This document shows, piece by piece, positions 36,216 through 48,532 of a stretch of 64,000 nucleotides of DNA (position 1 is its first letter; each line of letters starts with the position of its first letter). Made by a program: the position numbers and the translations under genes. The notes beneath the pieces are model-generated. The model made no database searches, was not told where the DNA came from, and saw nothing but the letters and a program-made list of their open reading frames with translations. The stretch is from Lathyrus oleraceus (taxonomy: Eukaryota; Streptophyta; Magnoliopsida; Fabales; Fabaceae), in assembly GCF_024323335.1 (NCBI RefSeq), contig NC_066582.1, forward strand, positions 95,821,444 through 95,885,443, written 5' to 3'.

Positions 36216-37056
36216 AGGGTCTTCTGCCAAAGGAAAAAGCATCTTGGAATACGGTAAAACACAGTATTATGAAGCAATCAAGGATTACATAGATCAAGGC
36301 ATTCGGAGAGCTGAAGGTGTTCATGAGCGGGAGCAATTGAAGATCAAAGTCATCCAATTACTTGTAATGTGTAATTTTTATCTTGAATTTGTTTTAAACA
36401 ATATGAGTAGCTAAACTCCCCAATGCTAGGGGGTGTCCCTGATTTAGAATTGTAACGAATTTGAGTTTACATTTGCATTTATAATATTGTTTTTACGGTA
36501 ACCTTTTGATGTGTTTATTGCTTTCTCTTTCGGACCAATCGAGATTGATTTGTGGTTATCAATTAGGCTGGACCGCCATTGATAAGGTTTTCATAAGGTT
36601 ACTCTACAGTAGATATCACCTAGGACTAGGGATACCCTGTATGAACCAGAGTATTCTTGATATTATACAGCTTAACTTCACCCTAATTGGCTATGGACAT
36701 GGAAATTAGGGTAGATTGATTAAAGGTTTTCTCACCAAGGACTTGGGAGAAAATACCCTTAAGAAGTGATAGTAATTGATATTTATTGATGCAATAGTGA
36801 CTCAGAGTTGTTACAAGGATAAATCATACACATTCCCTGCCATTGTTCCTTTCTCTCTATAAACCCTTATTTTCATCCTTCTTTACCTTTACTTTTATTA
36901 TTACATTTTTACTCCTATAAACCAAATTAATACTTTTGTTTAATTGAATGATAATTTAAACTCAATATTAACTTTTAGTCCTTGAGATCAACATTCGGGG
37001 AATTTCCCCATTATTACTATAAAAGCAAAATAGGACACTTGCTATTTTCCCGATCA

Positions 37057-40000
37057 CACACACACACACATATCAAATTAAGTCTCATAATAAAGCTTCA
37101 TATTGATATTAAAAGTATCGACTCGTAAGACTTCTCCAAATGCTTATCACACCCAAACACAAACATATGAGAGGATACATTGTCTCTCAGAAAACCTCAA
37201 CATAAAACAAATAAAATTTCTCCCTAGTGTAACATATCAGAGCATAACCAAAATTAAAACAACTAAACTAAAAGAAATAGCTCCATGAGCTAGCATGCAC
37301 TTACAACAACGTCTCTTCTCTTGAGTATCTGCACAATGCCCATGTAAATGCAACATTCAAACAAAAAGGGTGAGAAATCACAATTAATAATAACAGACAT
37401 ATACCACAAGATAGGATATTAAACACATATCATTTTCTACAAAATCTCAATCACAATATATCAATTACATTCCCACATCCAACTCACAAAACCAATCGCA
37501 ACTCAATAAATATATCTCAACCAATGCACATATGACTCGTTATACAATGCAACTCGTTTATTCAACTCTATGCATATGCATATGGTACCAACTCAACATT
37601 TGGTTCTCTCTGGAACTGAGTCCCCTCTTCCGAACCCCTGAGCCCCCTATTCTGAGCTCCAAGCCTCCTCTTTGAGCTTGGGACAAGTCACTAGTCCCTT
37701 CTTATAAACTAACGAACATGCCACTTGATACAACTCACCATGAATGTATGAACATGTTAACAAAATTCAATAAGTTAAGACCCATCTTTTGATCCTAGCG
37801 TACATGCATTGACAACTTCATGTAAATCTCTCTCTTGGATTACCACAACAGCTCACACAATACTCAACATAGCAACACAACTCTAACACGTATAATACTT
37901 CAACTCAATAAAATTAATAAAATCAATTAAAAATTATTTTTAATCATTTAAGTTATGTCAAACAACCCCTAACACTATCCAACGGTAGCCAACAGTTCCG
38001 AAAACTCAAAAGAATTGAAAACAACATTTTTATGAGCTCAAAACATATAAATAAAGTATTTTTATTAATTTATTTTATACTATTAACTCGTAAAAAGTTA
38101 TTTGAATATATAATTATACACAACATAGTTTCTAAGGAACTCTTAACAACTTTACAACAATCTCGGTATCTTTAAAATAACTCTAAGGTGCTCAAATATG
38201 TTCTACTACCAACTATTGTCCATAAAGATAACTCTTATGAACTCAATTGGTTGTTATAACAACTCTATTGACGACTCTAAATAATAAATATCTTTAACTC
38301 AACTCTAAAATATTATTATTAATTACTCAACAACTCTATTTTAACTCTTTATCCTTAACAACCTTAAACACATAAAAATATTACTCAAAAGATAACCTTA
38401 TCATGTCAACAATGTTTCAAGTTCAACTCAAGTGTATCCTATATTCTAATATCCAACTCTAAACAACTCAAAAGTAACTCTCAAAATTCTATAACAACGC
38501 TAACCAAATAAAATATGACTCTTAAACTCTTTAAAGAGGTAACGAAAGGTTACCACACTCAAAATTGCTAAAAACTCTTGACCTAACTCTAAAATTGTCT
38601 AACTCCAAAATACCACAAAAATTAAAGACTTATGATAAAATTATGAAACTCTATAGTCTAAAATATATTTAAACCCTCTTTTAAATTCACTTCATCGTAG
38701 CTTCGACGGAGTTACGAAACTCCGGTTCTATTCGTTTCAGTTTAGCCATATCACAATAATTTATGCACAAACTCTAAAACAGAATGTCGGACTTCAAAAT
38801 AGCACGAAAGCTTATATACTCATGATAAAATTATGAAACTCTTTAGTTTGAAATATCATTAAACCCTTTTTTCTAACTCAACTTGTGGCATCTCAAAAGG
38901 ACTTACAAAACTCAAGTTATGCCTCAAACATGATGACCAACGCATGGTTGAAATTGACTACGTCTCTGGTATAAAAATCAGCAAACTGCTATTGTTGTAG
39001 TACCTCTAGGCCCAATTCCTCTACTTCAAAAGAAGGATTATCACGTGATATTACCAACACTTTAAACTGTGCCTCAATCCGAGTCCCGAAACTCAAGTTG
39101 TGCCTGAAATAAGGCGGTCAATCCCCTTCTACATCTACATGCGATTTTTCACGCTTTTCTCCCTATTGAACATATTTCGAAACTCGTATATTTCGCCTAT
39201 TTGAGTTCTAACCGCTCTTAAAAACACACCTATGATACTCCAAATAGGTATATACCATGATTCAATTATTATTATGAAAATTTGCCCTAAAGGGCACAAA
39301 CACTAATTATCACACAATTATAAGGCAAAGCAGAAATCTCAAAAATAAATAGTTATTCCTAATCTTATAGAAGGTATTCAAGAATATGACATCAACATGG
39401 TTTTCATATTAGCTTTTCCTTATCAAAGGCATCAACATACGTATAAAATCAAAATATAAGAATGCACACAGATCACTCAATAGAGCACAAAAAAATCATA
39501 CAACAACAACAAAACAAAACAAAATTTATACAATCCCGATTAGAGATTAAGGACTCGTCTACCCTACCCCTCATGCATAAGCCCTTTTTATTAAAAGTTA
39601 TTCTCCCCTCTTACCTTAGATTTCTCTTGAAATTTCTTTCAATCTTCTCTAACGGGTTCTCTTCTATGCCCTAACCTTCTCCCTCCTCTTGCCTCTTTTC
39701 ACATTTTTTCTATGTAGTGTCAAGCCTGTCTTCTAATTTTCTTTTTACTCTAGAAACCTAATCTCTTAATTAGGATGTTTCTACTTGGCCATTAATTTTC
39801 TCTATAATCTCCATCTTGCCCCCAATATCTCTACGACTTCTATTTTATTTATTTTATTTATTTATTTCAATAATATAACCAAATCATTCTTTTAATTAAT
39901 AAAATAATTTTAATTATTCTCTCTTTCTCTAATTATTCTCCACACCCTACCATAAGGTCATACACCGACACTCTCACCCATATTTATTTAATTACCCGCA

Positions 40001-40073
40001 CATAATAATTAAATAAGTACACAAAATTATAATTAAATTAAAATAAAATAATTTACTAAAAATGGGATGTTAG
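37057..40073 (-). repeat. Inverted, diverged Tekay-like LTR
   Basis: On the minus strand this AT-rich stretch matches parts of the Tekay-E LTR. Plus-strand 37370-37460 pairs with about 41000-41080, 37640-37700 with about 40730-40770, and 39540-39620 with the complement of about 62957-63040. Its outer tip is the near-LTR end GGGATGTTA at 40064-40072 (GGGATGTTACA expected). It is longer than the Tekay-E LTR because of an AACTCT-rich section (37960-38680). The low-coordinate end is cut off by the Athila LTR. No coding sequence is seen in these 3 kb. Confidence 0.65.
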
Positions 40074-41538
40074 AGTACATACGTGCTGGGAACCGATACA
40101 TAAATGCTATGTATCGACTCCAAACTCGCAGAATTTTTGTTGCATTGTCCAAAGATTTTGGCCATAACTTTCGTTACGTAAGTTCAAATGAAACGTTGTT
40201 CGAAATGTTGCAAAGCTAACACACAGAGCTAATTCATGAAAATACTTGATGCATGTTTTTTAGGGGTGATATAAATTTTTTGAGATGATATTTATGACTA
40301 TTATATTGTTGCAGTATGAGTAGTGATCTAATTAAGGAGATTAATGGTATACTTGAGTTGCACTGAATTATATGATGTTGTACATGTGTGAATATGTTTC
40401 TATGGCGAGATGTTAAGTGTTGAGAATGAGTATGAAATATGGGAATATTATGAATATGAATAATTTTGAGTGATTTTTATTATATTATTGCGTGTTTGAA
40501 ATATAATTCTATAGAGATGAATTATTAGCATGCTTTTGTTGCACTATTGATTAAGAATGTGCATTTTGTGATTTTGGCGTGATGTAATCCAGATAGGGGA
40601 TTATTTAAGTTGTCAATGCATTTATATTAGGACCAGAGAGTGGTCTTAACACATTGATTTGATGATATGATCATGCATCATAAGAGTTGTGTCAAAAGGC
40701 ATGTCTGCTAGTTCAGAGAGGGGACTAGTGGCTTGTCCCAAGCTTAGATATGAGGCTTGGAGCTTAGAGGGGGGCTCATGGTTCGCAGAGATTCGAACCT
40801 GATTCATACGAAGAACAAAATGGGGTTTGCAGAGATTGGAACCTTGTTCGTATGAATAACCAAATATTGAGTTGATACCACATGTATATGCATAAAGTTG
40901 CATTAGTCGAGATACATTGCATTATGAGTTATAGGCATATTGTTGAGCTATGATTGGTTGATGAGTATGGGTTTGAGAATGTATTATGATATATTGTGAA
41001 TGAGATTTTGTAGAACATTTTGTGTTTGATATCCTACCTTGCAGTATATGCTTGTTATTATTATTTGTGATTTCTCACCTCTTTGTTGTTGTTGTGGTCT
41101 GTGCTCTTCTTAAGAGTACAAATAAGCAGGTAATTGAGTAGCTGCTTAAAATGGACGGTGGCATGTGGTTGTTTCTTCTTTTTCTTTCTACGTTTAGTTT
41201 ATGTGTTTTGATATGTAACACTAGAAATTTTTTGCGAGTTTTGTCTAATCTTTTCAATGTTTCGAAGAGATTTCACTTATGAGTTTGATTATGCCCATTT
41301 GAAGTTTAAATAAGTTAGTTAATACATGCTTTATTATGAGAAATTCCGTAGCGATGATACCCTAAGTGAAGGTGGGCATGTGATGACACCCTAAGTGAAG
41401 GTGTTGATTCTTATTTTTATTTGATAGAGTGTTACAGGGCATGTATGTTTTGAAAAGAGAATGTGTGGTATCCTATTTGATTGTGTGAATACTTTAATTT
41501 TATTGTATGATTATGCATGGGGAAAATAGAGTGTTACA
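40074..41538 (+). repeat. Tekay-E 5' LTR, lacking about its first 985 bp
   Basis: It matches the Tekay-E 3' LTR from about 63460 onward and ends GTGTTACA before the primer site. Its left end meets the tip of the inverted LTR with a shared GTTAG, suggesting a microhomology junction. No reading frame inside looks real. Confidence 0.75.
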
Positions 41539-42061
41539 TAGTTGGTATCAGTGTCTGGTCGGTCCGTCTGACCAAGTTTCCGTATGTTGTTTATTCCTTA
41601 GTACGCGACATGTGTGTGAAACACTATTGGTGCTTGCTTGTGTTTCTAACCGCTTAGGAGCGGGATTAAAACTAGTGGGGGTGAAGCTTCCACTTCTCCG
41701 TGTTAATGCAGGTATGAAGAGTTGGTTCAATGATCAACTGCTTGCAAGAGTTCATATGATGTCTAAGTTGTGTTGTTCCCGAAAAGAAGAGGCTGTGGAT
41801 TTGAGATTCCTGTTTGTCGGTCAAGTTGGGATATCTTTGAGAGAGAACAATTAGACATTGTTAAGAGTTTCTTTTTGGAGAGTGAAGAGCAATGTGAAAG
41901 TTAGTGATGTGTCAATGGTGTGTAATTCCTAATGTTTTTCCTGAAGATATCTGTGACTTGCCTCTAGAGCGTGAATCGGAGTTTGATGGAGGTGAAAAGA
42001 TGATGTTTATATCTACTAATCAAGTATGAGAGTCTGTGAGGAATGGTGCACATGTGTTTGT
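41539..42061 (+). pseudogene. Tekay-E primer site and residual internal sequence
   Basis: TGGTATCAG at 41543 is the initiator tRNA-Met type primer binding site. Almost all gag is gone. Near 41918-41990 there is a remnant of the protease/RT linker of the VFPED...LPLER type, and the same linker appears again at 50555-50640, so the region is rearranged. The last bases supply the left TTTGT of the Tekay-D insertion. Confidence 0.6.
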
Positions 42062-42761
42062 TGTAACACCCTTCTAAAATACCCCAAATATTTAATTAAA
42101 ACAACATATAACACTCAGAGCAATTATGCAGTTAAGGGTGTCACACACAAACACTGCACACCATTCAACAATATAACGGTCATGCTCCTTTATTAATTCA
42201 AAACATAACATTTGCATAAAACGCAGCGGATAGAAATCTCATCAATCATGTAAAACATCACATGTAAAATGGTTCGTAACCAACAATAAAACATTTAAAA
42301 CAAGTTAAAACATCCCATCCCGATGTTACATCTATCAGAGCACGACCCACTAGGGAGACTACACTAGACTCCAAGCATTAGCTTCTACTCAACTCATTGC
42401 TCGTTACCTGAAAAATAGTTGTAAGGGTGAGTTCCTCAATCGATATAATAAGCATTATAATTTATCATGTCATGTTAAGTAAATAACACATTCCATCACC
42501 CAAATCAGATTACACATTCAGCAACGGCACACCAACTCAAACATCATACTCAACACCAATACAACTCATATTCATACTCAATAGCAACACTACACACGTA
42601 TAATATTGGAATACATCCATTCATATTATACGCCATACATAATTTATGCAATGAGACTCCACACATGCGGTACCGACTATTCTTGAACATATAGTTCAAG
42701 CTCACCGATCAATCCAGATACGGCTACTAAGCTCACTAGTCCCACTCATTTGAGATCTAAT

Positions 42762-42969
42762 GACTCACTCACTAATTCCTCACCATGGGAATTAGCTACA
42801 GCCCCGAAGGCTATGCTATGCACACTAATCATCTAGCATGCAAACATCAACAACAAATCCACAATGATTCACTCACTAATTCCTCACCATGGGAATTAGC
42901 TACAGCCCCAAGGCTATGCTATGCACACTAATCATCTAGCATGCAAACATCAACAACAATCCACAATGG
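42762..42969. repeat. Tandem duplication of about 104 bp in Tekay-D LTR
   Basis: CACTCACTAATTCCTCACC recurs 104 bases apart, followed by the same downstream sequence. It is present in both LTRs, so it predates the insertion. Confidence 0.9.
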
Positions 42970-43245
42970 ACATATGCTCATATTCTAAGCCATACAACAG
43001 TCCATTCACAAATACATGCATAATATATACATTCACAGCATTATGCATATCATCATACATCATCAACACATGTATCAACACATCATATCATGTCAATTAA
43101 TTAAACACAGTATTAGCACACTCTACTAATACATATACTGCTCAAAACAGCGGGAAATAATCCCTACTATATCACACACTGATATAGGCAACCACCAATT
43201 AGGCACACAACATTTTAATTAACACTTTTTCCACTCTGCAACAGC

Positions 43246-43403
43246 GTTAACCGGTTAACGCCCTGGGTTAACCGGTTAACGCAGGCAAAACACGCTTACT
43301 GCCCAAAACTTAACAGTGTTAACCGGTTAACGCCCTGGGTTAACCGGTTAACGCAGGCAAAACAGCACTAATTCTCAATTCGTAACAGTGTTAACCGGTT
43401 AAC
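43246..43403. repeat. Palindrome cluster in Tekay-D left LTR
   Basis: Five exact copies of the 14-bp palindrome GTTAACCGGTTAAC at 43246, 43267, 43318, 43339 and 43390. The first four form two pairs 21 bp apart. The right LTR has a sixth copy (within 49710-49900). Confidence 0.95.
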
Positions 43404-43999
43404 GCAGACAAAACAGCAGTTCCTGCGCTAACACAAAGCAGAATGCAGAGTTCTCCGCATTTTCCGCCGTTGGAGGACTTCCGGACCTCCGATTCCAATT
43501 CCGTAAAAAGCTATACGTTAGGGAATTTACAACACACTCAATTACAGGTTCAATTTCAATTTTTACACAACATGTCCATCACAGTTTTCAGCATTCAACA
43601 AATCCCAATTAGGGTCAATTCAACGGTCTATCACTACCCATTACATGCTAACCCATAATCCCCATTAAACGACGATAAACCCCCCTTACCTGATTAATCC
43701 GGCAAATCTTTGAGCTCCAGGCTCTTCTCTTCTCCAACCTTTGCTCTCTGGTTCTTCCTCTTGCTCTGCCTCTTTCAGCCGCTTCTCTGAGTTTCACGTG
43801 AAAACCTTATTTTCCAAAATGAACTCTTTTTACTTATTCCAGCTTATATATTTTCCAAATTATATTATTATTCCAATAATAATAATAATTCAATAATTCC
43901 AAAATAATAATAATAATAATAATCCAATTATCTAATTAAATTAATAATATATTATTAACTTAATTTAAATAATTATCATATTATTATCGGGGTGTTACA

Positions 44000-44014
44000 A
44001 CTCTCCCCCACTAA
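44000..44014 (-). promoter_or_regulatory. Polypurine tract of Tekay-D
   Basis: On the minus strand TAGTGGGGGAGAGT directly precedes the 3' LTR. Confidence 0.8.
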
Positions 44015-44041
44015 AAGAGTTTTCGTCCTCGAAAACATACC

Positions 44042-46678
44042 TCAAGCGAACAACTCTGGGTAAGACTCCTTCATCTTACTCTCAAGTTCCCAAGTCACAT
44101 TGCCACCTGCTGATCCTCCCCAAGCTACCTTCACCAAGGCAATCTCTTTACCCCGCAACTGCTTCAACTCTCGATCCTCGACCCTCATAGGTGATGTTTC
44201 AACAGTCAGGTTATCTCTCACCTGTACATCATCTACTTGGACTACATACGACGGATCATGAATGTACCTCCTCAACTGAGACACATGAAAAACCTCATGC
44301 AAATTCGCAAGCGACGGCGGTAAAGCGATACGATAGGCTACCTCCCCTATCCTTTCCAAAATCTGATAAGGACCAATAAATCGAGGTGTCAACTTCTTTG
44401 ACTTCAAAGCTCGACCAACCCCAGTTATCGGAGTAACACGAAGAAACACGTGATCTCCCTCTCGGAACTCAAGTGATTTCCTCCTCTTGTCATGATAACT
44501 CTTCTGACGACTCTGAGCAATTCTCATCTTCTTCTGAATCATCTTAATCTTTTCCGTAGTTTGTTGAACAATCTCCGGTCCAACCACAGCACTCTCACCG
44601 GACTCATACCAACATAACGGTGTCCGACATCTCCTACCATACAAAGCTTCAAACGGTGCCATACCAATGCTCGAATGAAAACTATTGTTGTAGGTAAACT
44701 CAATCAAAGGCAAATAACAATCCCAAGCACCTCCCTTTTCCAAAACACAAGCTCTCAAAAGATCCTCTAGTGACTGAATCGTCCTCTCCGTCTGACCATC
44801 AGTCTGCGGATGATATGCAGAACTCAATCTCAGCTTAGTTCCCAAAGCCTTCTGCAAACCTTCCCAGAACTTCGATGTAAATCTAGGATCTCTGTCCGAA
44901 ACAATACTCGACGGAATACCATGCAAACTTACAACCTTCTCAATATACAACTCAGCTAATCTCTCTAACGGATAATCCATTCTGATCGGAATGAAATGAG
45001 CCGATTTTGTCAACCTGTCAACAATCACCCAAATGGCTTCAAAATTCTTATTTGTCCTCGGCAAACCAGAAACAAAATCCATACTGATACTATCCCACTT
45101 CCACTCTGGAATAGCCAACGGTTGCATTAGCCCAGACGGCTTCTGATGCTCAATCTTTGACTTCTGACAAGTCAAACAGGAATAAACAAAACTCGTAATT
45201 TCTCTTTTCATCCCCGGCCACCAAAATAACTTTTTCAAATCATGATACATCTTCGTAGCTCCAGGATGAATACTCAAGCCACTACGATGTCCTTCCTCCA
45301 GAATACTCTTCTTAAGTTCGATAACATCCGGAATACACACCCGATTACCAAATTTCAAAACACCATTCTCATCAACTCTGAATTCACCACCTTGGCCTTG
45401 ATTCACTAAAGTCAACTTATCAACCAAAAACACATCGAATTTCTGACCCTCTCTGATCTCATCCAGAATACCACTTGTTAACTTCAACATTCCCAATTTA
45501 ACACTGGTGCGAGTACTCTCACACACCAAACTCAAGTCTCTAAACTGCTCAATTAAATCCAATTCCTTAACCATTAACATAGACATATGCAATGATTTCC
45601 GACTCAACGCATCAGCCACTACATTTGCTTTACCCGGATGGTAATTCAAACCAAAGTCATAATCCTTCAGAAATTCTAACCATCTCCTCTGTCTCATATT
45701 CAGTTCTTTCTGATCAAACAAATACTTTAAACTTTTATGGTCACTGAAAACCTCAAATCTCGACCCGTACAAGTAATGCCTCCATAACTTCAGAACAAAT
45801 ACCACAGCTGCCAACTCTAAATCATGTGTCGGATAGTTCCTCTCATGAACCCTCAGTTGTCTCGAAGCATAAGCTATAACCTGCTTATTCTGCATCAACA
45901 CACCACCCAAACCCAACAATGAAGCATCACAGTAAACCTCAAATGGTTCCGACGGACTCGGTAATATCAGAATAGGAGCAGTAGTCAACCTTCTCTTTAA
46001 CTCTTGGAAACCTCCTTCACATTTTGAGTCCCAAACAAATGCTTGCCCCTTTCTAGTCAACATCGTCAACGGTAACGCCAACTTAGAAAATCCCTCAATG
46101 AATTTCCTATAGTAACCAGCCAATCCCAGGAAACTGTGAATCTCCGTAACAGACTTCGGAGCTTCCCACTTAGACACCGCTTCTATCTTAGAAGGATCAA
46201 CAGCAACACCACCTCTTGAAATCACATGACCAAGAAAACTAACCTCTTCTAACCAAAATTCACATTTAGAGAGTTTAGCAAATAACTTCTTTTCTCGTAG
46301 AACTTCTAAAACCACTCTCAAATGCTCAGCATGCTCTTCTTCAGATTTCGAATACACCAAAATATCATCAATAAACACCACAACAAACTTGTCTAGGTAC
46401 GGATGGAAAATCCTATTCATATACTCCATGAATACTCCAGGCGCATTAGTCACGCCAAAAGGCATTACAGAATACTCATAATGTCCATACCTTGTTCTGA
46501 AAGCAGTCTTCTGAATATCCTCAGTTTTCACACGTATCTGATGATATCCCGATCTCAAATCTATCTTGCTGAACACACTCGCACCAACCAACTGATCCAT
46601 CAAATCATCAATCCTCGGTAAAGGATACCGATTCTTGATCGTCACTTTATTCAGTTGCCTGTAGTCCACACATAATCT
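44042..46678 (-). CDS. Tekay-D pol: RT, RNase H, integrase, chromodomain
   Basis: About 875 codons, open throughout. RT holds [20 protein letters not shown] and the active site FIDDIL (about residue 100). RNase H shows [12 protein letters not shown] and [11 protein letters not shown] (about 245-320). Integrase shows the HHCC region with CLTCQKSK (about 445-500), catalytic Asp in SISMDFVSG, Asp in VSDRDPRF and Glu in [10 protein letters not shown]. The C-terminal 40 residues (ALVKVAWGG...TWELES) look like a chromodomain, which in this lineage directs integration to heterochromatin. Translation should come as one polyprotein with gag-pro, but a 4-base deletion at about 46678-46682 puts pol out of frame. 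No start codon of its own is likely; the first codons are continuous with the RT linker. Confidence 0.93.
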   Translation of the reverse strand, partial: RLCVDYRQLNKVTIKNRYPLPRIDDLMDQLVGASVFSKIDLRSGYHQIRVKTEDIQKTAFRTRYGHYEYSVMPFGVTNAPGVFMEYMNRIFHPYLDKFVVVFIDDILVYSKSEEEHAEHLRVVLEVLREKKLFAKLSKCEFWLEEVSFLGHVISRGGVAVDPSKIEAVSKWEAPKSVTEIHSFLGLAGYYRKFIEGFSKLALPLTMLTRKGQAFVWDSKCEGGFQELKRRLTTAPILILPSPSEPFEVYCDASLLGLGGVLMQNKQVIAYASRQLRVHERNYPTHDLELAAVVFVLKLWRHYLYGSRFEVFSDHKSLKYLFDQKELNMRQRRWLEFLKDYDFGLNYHPGKANVVADALSRKSLHMSMLMVKELDLIEQFRDLSLVCESTRTSVKLGMLKLTSGILDEIREGQKFDVFLVDKLTLVNQGQGGEFRVDENGVLKFGNRVCIPDVIELKKSILEEGHRSGLSIHPGATKMYHDLKKLFWWPGMKREITSFVYSCLTCQKSKIEHQKPSGLMQPLAIPEWKWDSISMDFVSGLPRTNKNFEAIWVIVDRLTKSAHFIPIRMDYPLERLAELYIEKVVSLHGIPSSIVSDRDPRFTSKFWEGLQKALGTKLRLSSAYHPQTDGQTERTIQSLEDLLRACVLEKGGAWDCYLPLIEFTYNNSFHSSIGMAPFEALYGRRCRTPLCWYESGESAVVGPEIVQQTTEKIKMIQKKMRIAQSRQKSYHDKRRKSLEFREGDHVFLRVTPITGVGRALKSKKLTPRFIGPYQILERIGEVAYRIALPPSLANLHEVFHVSQLRRYIHDPSYVVQVDDVQVRDNLTVETSPMRVEDRELKQLRGKEIALVKVAWGGSAGGNVTWELESKMKESYPELFA

Positions 46679-48408
46679 CTACCTTCTTTCTTCTTAACCA
46701 ATAACACTGGTGCACCCCACGGTGACACACTCGGACGAATAAACTTCTTATCCAACAGATCTTCCAGCTGACTCTTCAATTCAGCTAACTCAACAGCAGA
46801 CATACGATACGGAGCCATCGATATCGGTCTAGTACCAGGTACCAAATCAATCGAGAACTCAACTTCACGCTCTGGCGGTAATTCATTCACTTCTTCTGGA
46901 AACACATCAGGAAAATCACACACCACGGCTAGATCGCCAATCACCAGTCTATCTTTAGCCTCCAAGGTCGCTAACAGCATAAACAACTCTGCCCCATCTA
47001 CTACTGCCTCATTCACCTGCCTCGCTGATAGAAACAAACTTTTTCCTTCCTCAACCTCAGGAAATATCACAGTCTTATCAAAACAATTAATAGAAACTCG
47101 GTTAAACACCAACCAGTTCATACCCAAGATAACATCAATCTGCACTAACGGAAGACACACAAGGTCTATCCCAAAGTCTCTACCAAAAATACTCAAAGGA
47201 CAACTCAAACAAACTGAAGTAGTAGTCACTGAACCCTTCGCAGGAGTATCAATCACCATACTACCATACATCTCAGATATCTCTAACTTAAGTTTCACAG
47301 CACAATCCAAAGATATAAAGGAATGAGTAGCACCGGTGTCAATAATAGCTACAAGAGGAAAGCCATTAATATAACACGTACCTCGGATCAAACGATCATC
47401 TGCAGCAGTCTCAGAACCTGATAAAGCAAAGACCTTGCCTCCCGACTGATTCTCTTTCTTCGGCTTAGGACACTGTGGACTGATATGACCCAACTCTCCA
47501 CAGTTGAAACAAGTTACAGTCTTCAACCGACACTCTGCAGCCAAATGACCACCTTTTCCACACTTGAAACACTTCATCTCGGCACTGGTACACTCATGGA
47601 CACGATGTCCAGCCCGACCACATCTATAACACTTAGCAGGGGCACTAGAGTCTCCCCCACTAGGCCTCTTCATCCCACTCTGTCTCTGGAAACCTTTGCC
47701 AGCTGCATACGGTTTCCCACGATCATTCTGATTCTTGCCTTTCCTATCAACCCTTTGCTGATAGCTCTCTGCTCTGGCTTTGGAATCCTGTTCAAAAATC
47801 CTGCAACAGTCAACCAAATCAGAAAACACTCTAATCCGCTGACACCCAATAGCCTGTTTGATCTCGGGACGCAACCCGTTCTCAAACTTCACACATTTCG
47901 AAAATTCTCCAGCAGCCTCATTATAGGGAGTATAATACTTCGACAACTCTGTGAACTTAGCAGCATACTCAGTAACAGACCTGTTACCCTGCTTCAATTC
48001 CAAAAACTCTATCTCTTTCTTTCCTCTGACATCCTCTGGAAAGTACTTCCTCGGGAATCTCTCTCTGAACACAGCCCAAGTGATCTCAGTATTCCCAGCA
48101 GATTCCAACTCAGTGCGGGTAGCAACCCACCAATCATCAGCCTCCTCTGACAGCATATGCGTACCGAACCTGACCTTCTGGTTATCGGCACACTCAGTCA
48201 CTCGGAAGATTCTCTCGATCTCCTTCAACCACTTCTGAGCGCCATCTGGATCGTATGCTCCCTTGAACATTGGAGGATTGTTCTTCTGGAACTCACTCAG
48301 TTGACGAGCAGCTCCCATTCCCACAACATTCGGATTTCCTCCCAGTACTCCAGCTAGCATACCCAGAGCCTCAGCAATCGCAGCATCATCTCTACCTCTT
48401 CCAACCAT
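46651..48408 (-). CDS. Tekay-D gag-pro
   Basis: 585 codons from the ATG at 48408, chosen because [20 protein letters not shown] is a normal Tekay gag start about 110 bases after the primer site. The gag core (about 50-200) contains WLKEIERIF. Three zinc knuckles follow at about 258-310: [28 protein letters not shown] and [14 protein letters not shown], for RNA packaging. The aspartic protease has [12 protein letters not shown] (about 353). The end reaches into the first RT motif, then runs out of frame for the last nine codons because of the 4-base deletion. Confidence 0.93.
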   Translation of the reverse strand: MVGRGRDDAAIAEALGMLAGVLGGNPNVVGMGAARQLSEFQKNNPPMFKGAYDPDGAQKWLKEIERIFRVTECADNQKVRFGTHMLSEEADDWWVATRTELESAGNTEITWAVFRERFPRKYFPEDVRGKKEIEFLELKQGNRSVTEYAAKFTELSKYYTPYNEAAGEFSKCVKFENGLRPEIKQAIGCQRIRVFSDLVDCCRIFEQDSKARAESYQQRVDRKGKNQNDRGKPYAAGKGFQRQSGMKRPSGGDSSAPAKCYRCGRAGHRVHECTSAEMKCFKCGKGGHLAAECRLKTVTCFNCGELGHISPQCPKPKKENQSGGKVFALSGSETAADDRLIRGTCYINGFPLVAIIDTGATHSFISLDCAVKLKLEISEMYGSMVIDTPAKGSVTTTSVCLSCPLSIFGRDFGIDLVCLPLVQIDVILGMNWLVFNRVSINCFDKTVIFPEVEEGKSLFLSARQVNEAVVDGAELFMLLATLEAKDRLVIGDLAVVCDFPDVFPEEVNELPPEREVEFSIDLVPGTRPISMAPYRMSAVELAELKSQLEDLLDKKFIRPSVSPWGAPVLLVKKKEGRDYVWTTGN

Positions 48409-48516
48409 CTCTATTCTGAAAACCCAACAAGCTAAAACAATAAGTACTGATAGGGTTACACAACACCTATCCCGTACAGGGAAACAGAAAAATTACGACT
48501 CGACTCGACCGACTAT

Positions 48517-48528
48517 GCTCTGATACCA
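48517..48528 (-). promoter_or_regulatory. Primer binding site (initiator tRNA-Met) of Tekay-D
   Basis: On the minus strand TGGTATCAGAGC lies four bases after the 5' LTR end, the usual primer site of Tekay elements. Confidence 0.88.
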
Positions 48529-48532
48529 CTAA

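Larger units (their letters stand above)
35613..37056 (+). repeat. Athila-like 3' LTR
   Basis: It starts TGTGATCAG after a purine tract and probably ends ...CCCGATCA at 37056. Both limits are inferred because the 5' LTR is outside the window. Length is about 1.44 kb. It contains a TATA box at 36208, perfect hairpins (35902-36112) and an A/T-rich 3' half. The next bases belong to a different, inverted LTR. Confidence 0.6.
42062..43999 (-). repeat. Tekay-D 3' LTR (left copy)
   Basis: About 1.94 kb. It contains five copies of the palindrome GTTAACCGGTTAAC (43246-43403), a tandem duplication of about 104 bp (42762-42969) and ATT-rich repeats near its right end. It differs from the right copy by a few substitutions, a one-base indel and one missing 22-bp palindrome unit. 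Confidence 0.95.

Noticed and set aside
41543..41554. tRNA-like sequence
   Set aside because: TGGTATCAG is a primer binding site complementary to a tRNA end, not a tRNA gene. The same holds at 48517 and 58728.
46676..46684. Excision footprint at the Tekay-D 4-base gap
   Set aside because: LTR retrotransposons do not excise; an ordinary small deletion explains it.
47485..48150. 221-codon plus-strand frame
   Set aside because: Antisense shadow of Tekay-D gag with its zinc knuckles; no independent signal.
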